From Phylloscopus collybita (lineage: Eukaryota; Chordata; Aves; Passeriformes; Phylloscopidae): a DNA stretch of 64,000 nt. The stretch covers positions 32,952,501 to 33,016,500 of the forward strand of contig JAJNNQ010000075.1 of assembly GCA_027886175.1 (NCBI GenBank), in the 5' to 3' direction. This document shows, in pieces, positions 41,111-54,120 of the stretch. Each line of letters opens with the position of its first letter. The stretch's first letter is position 1. The position numbers and the translations under genes were made by a program. Below the pieces are notes generated by a model. That model was not told the origin of the DNA. It did no database searches and saw nothing but the letters and a program-made list of their open reading frames with translations.

Positions 41111-44100
41111 AGAAGACTCAGTTCTCTTTTATCCCAAACTCCTGGCCACGTGTTGCCCTCTTCCTTTCTCCATTGGCTGAGGTACAGCCTTCCCGAACTG
41201 TCTTGAACATGTAATTTTTTCCCAAAGTTCAGAAGTTAAGAATATCTAGGTTCTTCAACAGACTTTGCCCGGACCCTTTATTCTATTACCGAAAAGTTCA
41301 GGAGTTTAAGCCGTAGTGAAACTGTATTTGCTCTGTAACAAACTTGCAGCATTAGGTGGGTAGAGGCATTAAGACCCATTTCAAAGACATTAACACCCGT
41401 TTGTCCTAAAGACCCTCACTCATCGAGGTGTTTTTAATGACATTAGCATCCATAATCTTTAGTATTATTAATACTATTACACTTACATTCATGCAAATAA
41501 CGAAAATAAATTCTTAGAGGCTACAGTGCACACTAATGGGCTATGGCTTGTTTTCTGCCCGATGCACAGAGTTGTGTATTTGAGGTACTAGCAAATGGAT
41601 GAAGGGTGTTTTCTGTGTTATTTGTAAGCTGTTACAGAGTCAAACTCATTATTGGGAATTCTAGTCCTTTTTCTGCTGATCAGCAGCTACCTGCGCAAGA
41701 AGTCAAAGGCACCCAGTGTCTTGATGGATTTGGTCTTAAGTGCCCCAACACTTCATGAAAGCTGAGCTCATTCAGTTCTGGATTAAGTTCACTCCCACTT
41801 GCAAGCAGGATGATGGATCCAGATTGAGCACTAAAAAGAATTAACCTGCCTTGTATCATTTAACTATCCTACAGAGTCATCCTCTCTCTTTTGAATAGGG
41901 AGCCCCAGCTGTGCTGGGGCTGGGGACAGTGAGGATGGCACTTGGCTCTGCACAATTCACAGCAGGGTGGGGAGAAATGGATCAGGAAGAGAGGTCAAGC
42001 TGAGCCGCCTGCCAGACCAAGGCAGATTTTAGTTTGCTGAAATGAAAATGCACTGATTGTCAGAGCAAACAGATTGCTGTTCAGATAGGGGTTAGGAGTG
42101 GTTAGGGAATGCTCTTGTAGTGTACCTGTACCCTATGTGTCCAGTGAGCTGAGGTTTTCCTCCCCGAGGATTTGCACGTTTACTTGCACCTTTTGTGGCT
42201 GTGCTCTCAGCTGCTGAGTGAATGTGCAGCTCCAGCCAGCTCAGCCAGCAGTGGGGTTTTGGATATCTGTACATACAGCCAAGAAGGGGGAAGAAGGAGG
42301 GAGCTTGTGTGCATGCTGCACTTTTTTATCTGGCAGGTTCCCAGAATGACTGCATGGCACAGAAGGACATGAGCAAGCAGGAGGCTGCACTGCGAGTTCA
42401 GCAGAAAAGAGAATATTTGTGATCATGTGTAAAGGCTCAGCTCTTGTGCTGGGCAGCTCGAGCTGCCAGGTCTATCCTGAGCAGGCACCATGGTGCTCCA
42501 TGCTCCTGCAAATATTTCTAAGCTGAGGCAGCATGAAGGGTATCCCCGCAGTTCTCAGGGGGCTGAGCTGTGGCCTTACACGCTGTACTAAATCCATCTC
42601 TTCCATTTCTTGGCATCTTCAAACATAGGACAGAAGTCTTATTTTCCATGACAGTAACTACACTTAAACAGTATGTGCAATAGGTACCCGTGTTTCTCAG
42701 TCAGTTTGGCTTAAACTGGCTGTGGGGTGATGTCCCCCGTCTGTGGTCACATTGTCACTGCATTCATCAAGGCAAAGGATGGGTGTGTACCCTGGCTCTT
42801 CTTTCCCTTAACGAGGATTAAAATGGTCCTGTCAAGGGGAGCAGCAAGACAAGTCCCTGGGACTAATCACTCCTGTAAGACACTAGCTGATTTTAAGTGT
42901 TCTGCATTAACTCTGTCAGAGTTTTTTTAAATGTTAATAGGAAGTGATCTAAATAGAAACCAGAGTATGAGGGCAATCAACTGTGTCTTTGGAGCAGAGG
43001 GGTGCAGGGAGAGAGACTGTGTGAGGCTAACTCCTGAAATGCTCCTCCTGGGTAAATGACAATGGGGAGACAAAAAAAAAGGTGGTCCCAGAGCTCAGGC
43101 TTGCAAGTGTGAGAGAACAAAAGGCCTGGCCACCGACATCTGCTGCCTCTAGCATGTCCTGCATATCCCTGTTTTTCAAGCACCTGGTCCCCAACCCCTG
43201 CTGTCCCAGCCTCTGTCCTGCTGCTCACTTTGGAGAGTAGGGAGGTGGTTAACCACCGAAGTAAGGTGAAAAGCAGCAAGGAGCTTAGTGAATTGAAGAT
43301 AATGCCACAAACAAATATTGGTCAGTGCCAAACTGTCCATTAAACAAGAGAGATAATTTACCAGAGGAGCCCTGACTGGCTGTCCCCTTCTTAAAGAAAG
43401 CTATTCCTTGGGTCCCCACAGTGTCCTATAGGGCTTTGAAGCAAGTGCAGGCGTTTGTTTCACCTCTACAGACACAGTCACCGTCACCTTCATTTCCCTT
43501 TCTCTCCTGATGCACATTGCCCTTGCACATCCTGCCTTCTGTCTCTCCTCAACACACTTAGTGTGGGACCCTGGGCATACGACAGGTGTGAGGCTCTGTC
43601 TTTGCTTTCTTCTGCTCTTTATCGACCTTAGGTGAAACATGTCCAAACTTTCAGTCTGTGTTTTTATGGTGTTTGTTTGACTCAAGCCTTAAAGAGACTT
43701 CATCTCCACCAGTGAGCGACTTTTCTGAAAAGCCAGTCCCCTCGGAGGTTCCTGGGGTTGGGTGTTGACAACTGAGGCTCTGCAGCAGCACCGGGGGAGA
43801 GTAACAGCACCTCTGCCTCTCCTGCAGTGGGACTTGAGAGACCCTATTCCTTCTCCATCCCCAGCCAGCCACTCTGCAGCAGCCTTGCTGTAGGGACTGT
43901 CCCCAGCTTACCTCCACTGCAGCAGTGGCAAACCAGACTCAGTCCTGTGACAAGGATTTGTCCTGTGAGTTTAACCTCTCGCTGGCCCAGCAATCCAGTA
44001 GTGTAGGGAGCACTTTTGAATGCCTCAGTGTAAGAGTGCCGCACAGTCCTGCAGACTGCAGCATTATCAGCCTGCAAAGTAGCAGTGAGAAAATGCAATC

Positions 44101-44757
44101 CTCCCACTTTGACTGCAGGGACTTGAGCAGAGCCAGTAGGAGTAGGCATGAACAGAGATGCAGGAGCAGAGAAAACATCCACTGGGAATGAAGAAAGGAG
44201 AAAGGGATGATTACTTGGATTATACTGGCCAAAAAGTGCAATTCACAGATAATCCCTGAAGTGAAATCATGCTGTGAGGCCCACGACTCCTGGAGAGTAA
44301 GGGTAAATCCATCCTCTAGGTAATTCTGAGTGGGGTCAGTGGCATTCCCTCTGGAGTTGCAGAGGGTCATTGGTGGTGGGGGTGTTGTGAAAAGTCCCCA
44401 GAGAAGTTTCACTTTCCCACAAGTGACCCCAGTGCAGTGGCCAGGGCAGGCCGCAGCAGCGGTGCTGAGGGCCAGCTGAGGGATTACCTGTATTGATTCT
44501 CTGATAGCTGTCAAGGTGGAGGGAAAGACTACTCTGCCACAAGCTTGGAGCTCTTAGCCGAGTGGGAGCATAAACACCCCATTAAAGGTTTCATTCAATA
44601 GCAATCTTTACCAAAGTAAATGGACAACAGCAGCCCCCCTGCCACCGGTCCCTAATGCAAGAGCCATTATGGAGCAGGATGGCAGCACACAGGAATGTGT
44701 ATTTCTGTAGTATCAGTTTCACCAATAGACTCTTTTAATGAAAAGGGGATTTGGTTT

Positions 44758-44761
<4 letters not shown>
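41111..44761. other. Intergenic, no gene seen
   Basis: No exon, RNA gene or named repeat recognised. Open frames are short and mutually overlapping on both strands, as expected by chance in GC-moderate DNA. Confidence 0.7.

Positions 44762-44816
<55 letters not shown>
44762..44816. repeat. Poly(T), 55 bases
   Basis: An uninterrupted run of 55 T, the longest homopolymer in the window. It could be the tail of a minus-strand retro-insertion, but no AATAAA complement lies close to it on the right. Length in the assembly may be unreliable. Confidence 0.95.
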
Positions 44817-44817
<1 letters not shown>

Positions 44818-47800
44818 TCAAGGATGTGATAACCCCATGAAACAACCCAAGGGGAATCTGTCCCTTTTGTTGAGCCTCCCCCCAGAGCCTGATATTTAGC
44901 TGTTTCCCACCGATGTCCCCATCAGTAAGCAGAGAGTGGGAATGTGAGCTGGCAGCATCCTGCACTTACTGGGGATCGGCGAGACAGGAGCAGGGACTGC
45001 TGGAGATGGCAGCGCTGAGGGATGCTGGAGGGACTGGGGGCTTTCCCTTCCATGAGCCATGTGTGGTGCTGGAAGAGAGACAGTCCGGCCCCTGCAGGGC
45101 AGGATTTTACTTTTCTGGTGTGTCTGGAGCTGCCTTCTTGAAAGCTTCTTCCCTTATGCTGGCAGCAAAAGAAGGCCTCACAGCATGGCTCTGAAGGCTG
45201 CAGGGCCCGAACAGGCCCCTGCCAGACATCTTTGCTCCACACATTGTATGGAGGCTGACCCAGAAGTTTACTGGTCAAAACGAGTTTTTCTCTCTCAACT
45301 TTGGTGGACCTCCGGTAGTATGAAGGAGTAGTATGAAATCTTGTACAGATATTACTGTATTTATCACAGTGGGCTTTTATTTAACCCTCGCCTCTTCTTC
45401 TAAGACTTTCTCTTAGTTTCAGAGCTGGAGAGATCACCAACACACTTAGTGTAATACACACAAAACAAAGTTCAGCCTGAAAGAAACATACCATCAAAAG
45501 GGAAAATTCCTGGATAAGAGACATTTGGTTATTTGCTCAAGCATCTGGGTTCTTTACTCATCCCCCACCAGGCCCCTTCCCAAGGGTGTCCTCAGCCTTA
45601 TGTTTTGGAGATTTGAGAAATGAGGGATGGAGGGGGACCCCTTCAGGTATGCTGGTTTTTTGAGTTGCTTTCCATCAGAGAGTTCAAATGCCAGATCTGC
45701 AGGCAGGGAGGCAACCTCAGAGAAAATCAGTCTGATCTTACCTCCTTGTGGAGAAGGTCCCTGAATTTAGTTTTTAAATTTCTTTTCTGTTTTTATGCTG
45801 ATGTAACACTACTATCACAGTGATAACAGTTTGTTTCTATATTCTGGATTTTTTTTTTTTAATCTAGTTGGAGCAATTGGCCAAATTATTCAGATGGTCT
45901 ATCTATCCCAGTTTAGTTGCTGATGACATGAGCAGTAGGGCTTGGCATGACAAAAGCATTCTTCCTTTATAGCTTTCATTGATTTTGTCTCCTGGGAGCT
46001 GTTTTGGCCAGGATGTTTTTATGACAAAAAAAAAAGTTCTACGGGAGAGCTAAAGGAGAACAGTTGTTCTTCTGAATAAGAGAAAACAATTTAATTTTGC
46101 AGAAATTCAGAAGAGAAGGAAAACTAAAGCCATTCTTAGCATTTAAAACCTCCCCCAAAATCTGTACAGCTTTTTGGTCTGTGATACTTTTCTTTATCTG
46201 TCTGGTAGATGGATCAATTACTTTTCTAGTAGCGATGAGGAAATAAAAACTATTATAAAACCTTTAAAATTTTATCTTTGCATTTTTTACAATCTACATC
46301 TTTGGGAATCATCATCCCAGCAGCAAACTTTCAGCAAATTTAGATTAGAACAATAGCAAGTTCCCTATAATATATTGTGATGGTCAAAGGTGATGCATAT
46401 TCTGTGCTTTTAATCATTGTTGTGGGAGAACCCCCACTTATTTCCGTAGTACTTATGACACAAAGCATTAAACTTGTATGGTAATAGTAAGTTATACTAG
46501 GTGGGTCAAAATCAAAATTAAATATTCTTGATTATGAGATTATGATTATTTATATAACTGTATGATTGTACTGATAATCCCCTCCTCTGCAGTGTGTAGG
46601 CATTTTCTAAGTGTATTCACCATTACTAACAGAATATTACTGACTTTTTGATTTTATTTGTGTGTACATATACACACACATATATGTGCATTTGTGTACA
46701 CACAGGTATGTTCATGCATGTGTGTAATGTCTGTTAAAACTTGAAAAGTCAAGCAATACTGAATATTCAAGTAAACTGAATATAGAATTAATAACTAGCC
46801 ACTCTTAGTTTTATTATGACTTTGGATGGCATTCATGTTGCAAGAGATAGTAAATTTGCTAAGGAGCTGCTTTTCAAGAGGTTCTCTGACATTCAAACTA
46901 GGTACTCAACACTATCAACTTTTCTCCAGCCCTGAAATGCAGATGAGCAGAAAACTTCACAGCATCGGCAGATGGCAGTCACTCTTGTCCTACAGCTGCT
47001 GACAGCTGCGGTTCTGATGCCCTTTCCAGTCTTTATGTCACGTTAATATTTGGCATCCCTTGCATATTTTTTTTTTTACATTCCCTAAACCCTTCTGTAA
47101 TAGGAAAGAGCTGACGGTGCCCAGCTGAAGTGCTAAGTCCTTTGAAGCAGCTTTGCTGGTAATACCTTTTAGCATCTGCTTTTGTGGAAGCTGCTCTACT
47201 ATGTTACTAAATTGGTATTGATCTGTGCTGTGTAGGTCCGTATTTGTCAAGCTTTCAAAGACATATTATCAAAGACTTCTACATGAGAGAGTGATTAAAG
47301 GTCAGCCTCATAAACAGTTATAGCACCCAAGGCCAGAGGGGAGTTTTCACAGCCATCAGAAACTCCGCAGAAGTTTAACCTGCCCTGGTTGAATCGGAGG
47401 TGCCTTGGCTGCAGCTCGGTTATGTGGTGGCTGGGGGGGCCCGAGAGAGCCCGGGCACTGCGGTGGCCTCCGCAGGACATCGATGGGAGCCGGCCCACAG
47501 CTCTGCCTCTGCTCAACCCTTCTGCATGTGCAGTCCCACATCAACGCTTGCCATCTCCTCTCGCTTTTGGGCAGATCCTTTCCCCAGCCAGCGGCTCAGC
47601 GGCATGATGTGTTGCTGTACACACAGCAGCCCCCGGGGGGCTGTGAGGAAGAGCTTTTAACCCGCTGTTAGAGCTGCTCCCATGGGAGGGAGGGAGGCAC
47701 GCAGCAGCCCCCCGCCCACCCCCCCACCTGCCAGCACACAGTTACAGCTTACTTGCCTTCAGCATCAGGCTCTTTTTTCTCTTCACTGCTTGTCAGCACT

Positions 47801-48455
47801 TGCAGGGTATGGAGCAGAAGAAATAAGAGATTACATGGTTTAGTGAGTTAATGTACGGGCCCAGAAGGAGGACAAATAATTTACAAATTCAACCCATCTT
47901 TCCATTGATAAACATGACATTTAAAGGTGTCAATGCTCGAGGCAGTCGGCTCAGTTAACTACCTTCAGAGTGGTAAGGAGGTCTTTTAGTACTATTCATC
48001 ACCTTAAAGACTGTGCTCTTCACACAGTTTCATGAGTTTGGATTATTTTACATAAATCTGCAAAAAATTAAGAGGTTTCTTTTTTCTTCCTCCCCCTAAA
48101 CAGCCAAAAGACGATTGCAGGCTTTTACCTGTTTCCATTCACTTAGATGGAAGTATATCAAGAAGTTTATTGGGTTTTTTATACCCGGATCTTTAAAGAT
48201 TCTATCGCAATCAAATATTTAATTTCCCAGAGCAAGTGTGTGCAGTCTATTTGTTAATTCATTTTGTATTTTATGCAGCTGGTGTAAGATATTCAATTAA
48301 CTTAGAATTGCAAATGAGAATCTGTCAGATATTGTCTGTTGTGACCAGCCATCTAAAACAGGGCAAAACATTTCTGATTCAGCTTGAGGAATTAGAATCT
48401 CAGCGGGACTTGACTTGCTGAGGTGTGGGATGAAAACTCATGATTTTTCTAACAC
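44817..48455. other. Intergenic with a GC-rich patch and TG/CA repeats
   Basis: No coding exon recognised. An interrupted CA/TG/TA-rich stretch lies at about 46660-46715. A GC-rich patch at about 47335-47750 includes NotI-like and polypurine stretches; its role is unknown. Confidence 0.65.
46965..46978 (+). promoter_or_regulatory. Possible CTCF-binding site
   Basis: TCGGCAGATGGCAG matches the CTCF core CCRSYAGRKGGCRS at 13 of 14 positions (first base differs). Motif only, with weaker surroundings than the site at 17472. Confidence 0.3.
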
Positions 48456-48900
48456 TTTTTTTTTTTTTTTTTTTTTTTTAAATCAGGAAAGCACCAGGCT
48501 TTATTGGACACTGTTTTCAAATCTCTAGTGCATTTGCAACGGAAGCATCTCCAGGTAAAGGACTTTTCTAATATTTAACATCATGCCACTTTTTAAAGAA
48601 TGCCACTTTAAAAATTTAAAGAATGCCACTCGCTCCCCAAGTCATGCTTCCAAAAAACACCATGTTCTTTGGAAGCATCACTTGGGGAAGGAGTGGCATT
48701 CTTTCACAATCGATTAATATGTTTAATAGGAAAATGGTGACTTCTTGAGCTGCAGCTTGAGAACAGAAAGACAGATATCACAGACACAGTCAGGACACAT
48801 TGATGGTGGTGGGCACATGGTTTTCATATAGATACACAGGCTTGATGCTCAGCTTCTCCCAGGGCCAGTTGATCATGTGTCTGTGAGCCAAGTTATTGTG
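48456..48900 (-). pseudogene. Probable processed retrocopy, 5'-truncated, parent unknown
   Basis: On the minus strand this reads like the end of an mRNA: a 38-codon open stretch ending MINWPWEKLSIKPVYLYENH then VPTTINVS and TGA (about 48892-48780), a roughly 300-nt untranslated tail, AATAAA (in GTCCAATAAAGCC, complement near 48500-48506), and about 20 nt later a 24-base poly(A), seen as T at 48456-48479. Signal, spacing and tail together suggest reverse transcription of a polyadenylated RNA. I do not recognise the parent gene. No target duplication was found, and the right edge is uncertain (an A run begins at about 48910). Confidence 0.5.
48618..48704. ncRNA. Nearly perfect 87-nt hairpin (pre-miRNA-like or palindrome)
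   Basis: Arms 48618-48659 and 48663-48704 are complementary at 38 of 42 positions, closing on the 3-nt loop CCA (48660-48662). Mismatches pair 632/690, 633/689, 643/679 and 655/667 (last three digits). The stem runs AAAGAATGCCACTC ... CCCCAAGT ... ATGCTTCCAAA. Immediately to the left are two partial tandem copies of the outer arm motif (ATGCCACTTT...AAAGA). Length and pairing resemble a miRNA precursor, but the tiny loop also fits a fold-back or MITE-like insertion. It lies inside the 3' tail of the presumed retrocopy. No expression evidence. Confidence 0.4.
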
Positions 48901-49831
48901 TGTGACAATTAAAAAAAAAAAAAATCTCAGCTAGGAGACCTGTCCTACTAATTGATGGGAGAGCATGGTAAAATCAGATTTACCAATGAATGTCACTTCG
49001 GAGTTAACAAAGCTGATAGGAATGTAGCCAGCAGAAATGTTAACTTCTCTAGGAACGAATTTCCTCCCCTCCTCCTGGGAGCTTATTGCCTGCACTAATA
49101 GGGCCTGGGGTCTTTTCCTGATAGATGCCTGAATGTCAGGCAGCAGATTTTAGGATAACAATGACAATGATTCTGATAATGGCCGGTTCTGTAGCCTAAA
49201 GCTGGCAATGGGGAGTGTGAAAGCATCTTGGCCCAGGCAGGCACAGCACTTTCCTCCCTTCCTGCTGTGAGATTATCTCCACCCTCAGGAGTTTAACCTG
49301 CTATGAGGAACTACCTTCTTCGACTCGCTCTGTTCTGATACTGGAATTGTCATGTAGGGGTCTTTTAAAACGTCCTTACTGATTTCATTACAATGGCTCC
49401 TTTTGTAATGCAATGACCCCAGTCCTGGAGTTTCTGGCCCAGCTGAGCTGGTCTAGGCTGCACTAGCTGTGTAAAGCAGGCTCTCGTCCAGGTTGGTCTC
49501 TTCTAAACCTCTTCCTTGCTGATTTCTGAGAGCTATTTTCTGCAAGGCACTGTTACACAGCCAGGACAAGGTGGAAGCCTGCAGCAGAGGGAAGTACTGG
49601 AGCTATTTTGCTGACCTTCTGTTACTCAGTGGTTTCTCTGCTGAAATAAGGCTTTCTCAAGACACTTAAAGTGAGAGCAGGGCTGATTGTCTGTCCCTGA
49701 CAGAAACTTGGGAAAACTAGAGTAGTTATATTTTAATGTCCCAGTGTGATGCCAATTCACACTTTTTATCCTTAGATCCTCATAGGCTTGTGTAAAGACA
49801 GAGAAGGATAACAGTTCTTATTTTCTGAATT

Positions 49832-49848
49832 GGGGGGGGGGGGGGGGG
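49832..49848. repeat. Poly(G), 17 bases
   Basis: An uninterrupted run of 17 G between TTTTCTGAATT and AAGTCACAG. Such runs are prone to sequencing length error. Confidence 0.95.
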
Positions 49849-52085
49849 AAGTCACAGATCAGTTAAATTATTTTCTTTGCACTGCAGAGACTGATGCCCA
49901 AAGTAGAGCCCAAATCCGTGTTAGTAGATCTCAAAAATAATTACTATAGGGAAGGGAGAAACAAATGTACTTCCCACAGCCAGCTTTGCTTCCTTCTCCC
50001 ATCTGGAGGTATCCTCCAAGGGAAACAGCCTCAGGGCATGGCCTCGAAGGCAGCTGCAGCAGCACGTGTCATGTCCACAGCCTGCTGGGGACCAGCCTCG
50101 GCTTTATGTGCTCTGCAACACGTTGCTCCTCCCAGCGTACCAGGGGTGTGTGGGGAAGGAACAATAAAGGGACAATATCACCAGTGCAAGTGAGCTATTC
50201 TAAATGGCAGTCCTACTCAGCAGATTGACACATTTGTAGCAGCTGTTTACTAGTTCTTCATTGACTCAGTCCAAAGCAATGAAAGTGTTGTCTTGAACAT
50301 TTTGGTGTGTTAGCGTTTCACAGGTCCTTGTCTTAGTCCTGCTACAAATACCTTCTTAATCCCATTGATTCCATTCCTTTTGACTATCCATGGGCAGAGC
50401 GGGCACTTACACACCTGAAGATGCCTTTGCTGGAACACTGCATGTATTCCTCTGTAACCATGTTCAGAAACCTATTTAATGATTGCTTAGCTAATATGTC
50501 GCCTTCAAATGGAATTCATCAGTGTAGGGCATCTGACCCCACTGCAGCTGGTGCTCTAGTAGATATTCTGAATATCCCAGTCAGGTTGCTTTCAGTTGCA
50601 TGTCTGCCCCTCTTTATTTTTTATAGGATTTTAGACATAGTCAGAATTTCCTTCTCCTGCACTAATAAATTTTCTTTTGCACAGACTTTCTCCTTGGAGA
50701 TTAAGCCCTTTTGTTATTTTAAATAGTGAACAAATAGTGACACAACTTTGTAGTTACTTAAACTTTCAAGATTATAATTACCACGTATATGGGGAAGGAA
50801 CCAAGGCAGACACAATTTTTAGAACTGAGATGTATGGATTGTTCAATTAAAACCCTGCTGTCTGCTGTGTCAATCATGATGCTTAGAATTTGCTCCTTTA
50901 TTATTTACCAATGAATGTCACTTCTTAGCAATGTGGACTTACTAGCAAGTTCTTAAAAGAGGAAAAAAAAAATCAAAACATCACCAAGCCCTAATATTTT
51001 TGTTGGAATTCTTATTGTCTGTTGCACTTCCTATTGTCCCAATAATATTCAGCCGTTGCTCTGTGTATGACCCTACTCTCAAGGCCATGATGGAGAGATA
51101 GTTGAACAACTTCCAGTGCAAAACCACCTTCTTGAGTTAGAAATGTTTTCTCCACCTCAGCCACAGAAATCAGGATGTACCATATTTCAGAATTTAGCTC
51201 TGTATAAACATATATATGTGTGTATGTGTATTTAAAAAGGCATGTTGAAGTTAAGACAGTCAAAATGTGTAAGGCATGATGAGAATGTTACATGTTTTCA
51301 GGTTTGCAGCTCACCAGAGCTACACAAAATACACAAGATTTTGTGTTACTTGATTTTAAAGCCTAAACTTGCAATAACAGGGTAATAAATCATGTGCCTG
51401 AATTCTGAAGTGAAACCTGAAGTGAAATGAGCCATCACACTTTCCTTCACATTTTGCAGTACACAGGATCTAATTTGTTAAATAGGTACATTGATAGCTT
51501 ATAATAAATAGTTTGATATATGTGAATTGACAGCACTTAAGGTAATGTGAACACATTAATTTTCAGTCATTTTATATTTCTGATGAAGTATAAATTAAAG
51601 TCTAATAAAACTGTAATACCAGTGCCTTTTAAGCTGTTGTAGCCAGAGTTCAGGCTGCCATTCTGACTTTTATTAATTTTCTTCAGTTCAACTGACCATT
51701 TCTGTTCATGATTTTTTTTTTTTTTAATCAGCAAGTCAAGGTAAATGCCTCCTTATGTCCAAAATTTGTCAGACAGTGAAGATTTCTTTTGGATAAAAAC
51801 ACAGCTTTGAGGGTTAAATCTTAGAACTAGCTCTCCGTGTCAGGACTTCCCAATGTCTGTGAAATTTGCCTTGGAATTTTCATGCATCAGCACAGAAGTC
51901 AGAGACCATCATCTCCACATCTGGAAAAATTTACTCTGCTTCTTTTGAAGAAGTACACTACTCTAGGTATGGCACTTAAGCAATTTTGCTTCCTCTGGTC
52001 ATGGCATCTTTATGTAAGGAACAGAATTAATACTTCCAGGCTCCAGAGAATCAAGTGGTTTCTCAATGATACAGGAAATCCCAAG

Positions 52086-52123
<38 letters not shown>
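52086..52123. repeat. Poly(A), 38 bases
   Basis: Uninterrupted A run. No AATAAA or ATTAAA lies within 30 bases to its left, so a retro-insertion origin is not supported. Confidence 0.95.
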
Positions 52124-52126
<3 letters not shown>

Positions 52127-54120
52127 GCTTTTCAAAGAATTCCCATGGGGGACCCCAGGAGGAGAGAGCTGGAGCTTTTTGTGGTCTTTTTAAAATTTGC
52201 TTCATGGTTTTGAGGTTGAGGGTTTTGTTTTGCATTGGTAGTGGGTTTTCTAGACCACAGATGTCCTTGGCCACTCCTCATCAATAAACTGTTACAAAGC
52301 CCCTGCTGTACTTTGCCATGATGTCTGTAAGCTAGGAAGAAAAAATAAAAAGAAAAAATAGAAAAAAAGGAACCCAAAGAGATGGAAAAAACATTTCCTC
52401 ATATGAAGGCTTCTTACCAGAAATTGATTTCTTGATTTTTTAAAATGCCTTTTAACATAAATATACTCCCATTACACCTCAGGTTTCAAAAAGTAAGAAC
52501 ATATATGAGTGACATCTGTGAGTATATCTGCATGCAACATATGTGCCCTTTTCAGTGATTTTATTGAACATATCTCATCCTAAGAAAGGTGACCTTGAGA
52601 TGTTTTTGTTTCAGTAAACTCAGCCTGGTTTGAAATTTTCCATTAATGTCCTAGGATGAAAGCTATAGCTTAGACTCCTGGGATGAATTTCACTGTCCTT
52701 TCTACATTGCAATCCATTTGTTAAAATATATGCTGAGTGAGATGGATCCAACCTGAAATATTTGATTTGTTTTTGGGGTGCTACCATGCTCATCAGATCT
52801 TTCCTTCTTTTCTTCCTGCTGCAATTTTTCTAAATCTCATTCCTTATACATATTTTAGAATAACATTTCCACATACTTGATAGAAAGAATATAAGAAAAA
52901 ATAATAAAATACTTTTTTGCTTTCTTTTATATAAAATCAGACATTTCCCTAATTTTCTTCACTTTGTTGTGTTCATGGTTTTTTTTCCCCTCCTAGGCAC
53001 ACCTGAAGAATGAAAAACATTTTACAAAACATGGACCTCTCACTCTTGATGAGCAGATTTATTCCCTTTAATCTATGAATGCTTTGGAAGGTAACCAACT
53101 ACCTGATACGAAAATGCATAGTTTGAGGAGGAGCTTTAGTATTGTAGGTCAGCAGATTTTAACCAGCCTGTTGTTGCAGTCCCAAGGAGCATAAGGAAAG
53201 AATATTCAGCAGCTACTACTGAAACAGGGTGACATGGATTGGAATGGGATATGTAGTTTGTGATAATAGTATTGTGAAAACAAATGTCATTTTACTGAAT
53301 ATTTTCTAAGTAATTACTACTGGTATTATTTAGCTTGTTGTGCAGTCTAGGGGTGCCAGCAGTCAGCTCTGGGCTGTGGTTTGTACCACACACACCATGG
53401 GTTGGCCTTGAAGCCTTCTCCTGGGCTGTTCCTTCCCTAGTGCACTAGATGGATATGTTTCACATGACCTAACTAAGACTCTTCCACCAGACCTGGCAGG
53501 TCTAGTTGCATTGCAGGGAAATGCATACAAGATCAGATAATGCTATTCCTAGTGTCAGGAGCATTTGTCCAGACAATGTTTAGGAAGATCCTCACCCTAC
53601 AGTCCTCAGGGGCATGGATCCCTGAGGGCATGGATCCCATAAGATAAGTCCCCATGTCAGAAGTGGAGGTCACCAGACTGGTGGCACTATCTGGACAAAA
53701 CCAGCATCCCTGCAAATTTGTGTCTGCTCAGAAGGGAAGGAAATGATGAAAGAGCTTCTCACTGAGTAACTCTGGGGTAGGAAAGTCAATCTCTAAGTGC
53801 CTCACTAAACCTGTGTTTCCTCTCTTGCTGTAGCCAGTTGTGCTCTGTCTCAGATCATTCGGTGATGTACGTAAGGGCTTGGCAGCAGGAGCTGATTGTT
53901 CTTTCAATGCTGTCTGCCATCAGGATTGCTGTCTGTGTCCTGTGGTAGTTATCTGGCTTGCATGTTTATGAGTGGGGTGAGGGGCAACTGGAACAACGGG
54001 AGAACAGGTAATGGAAAACAAGGACAAACAGAAGGTGTCAGTTGCTATCTGAATATTTGTGAAAACAAGGCTGGATTTTTAGGGATCTTACTAGAGCAAG
54101 GTAAATGTCAAGGAGGTAAT

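Noticed and set aside
52060..52123. Poly(A) of 38 bases as a retrogene tail
   Set aside because: No poly(A) signal within 30 bases upstream and no coding-like sequence before it.
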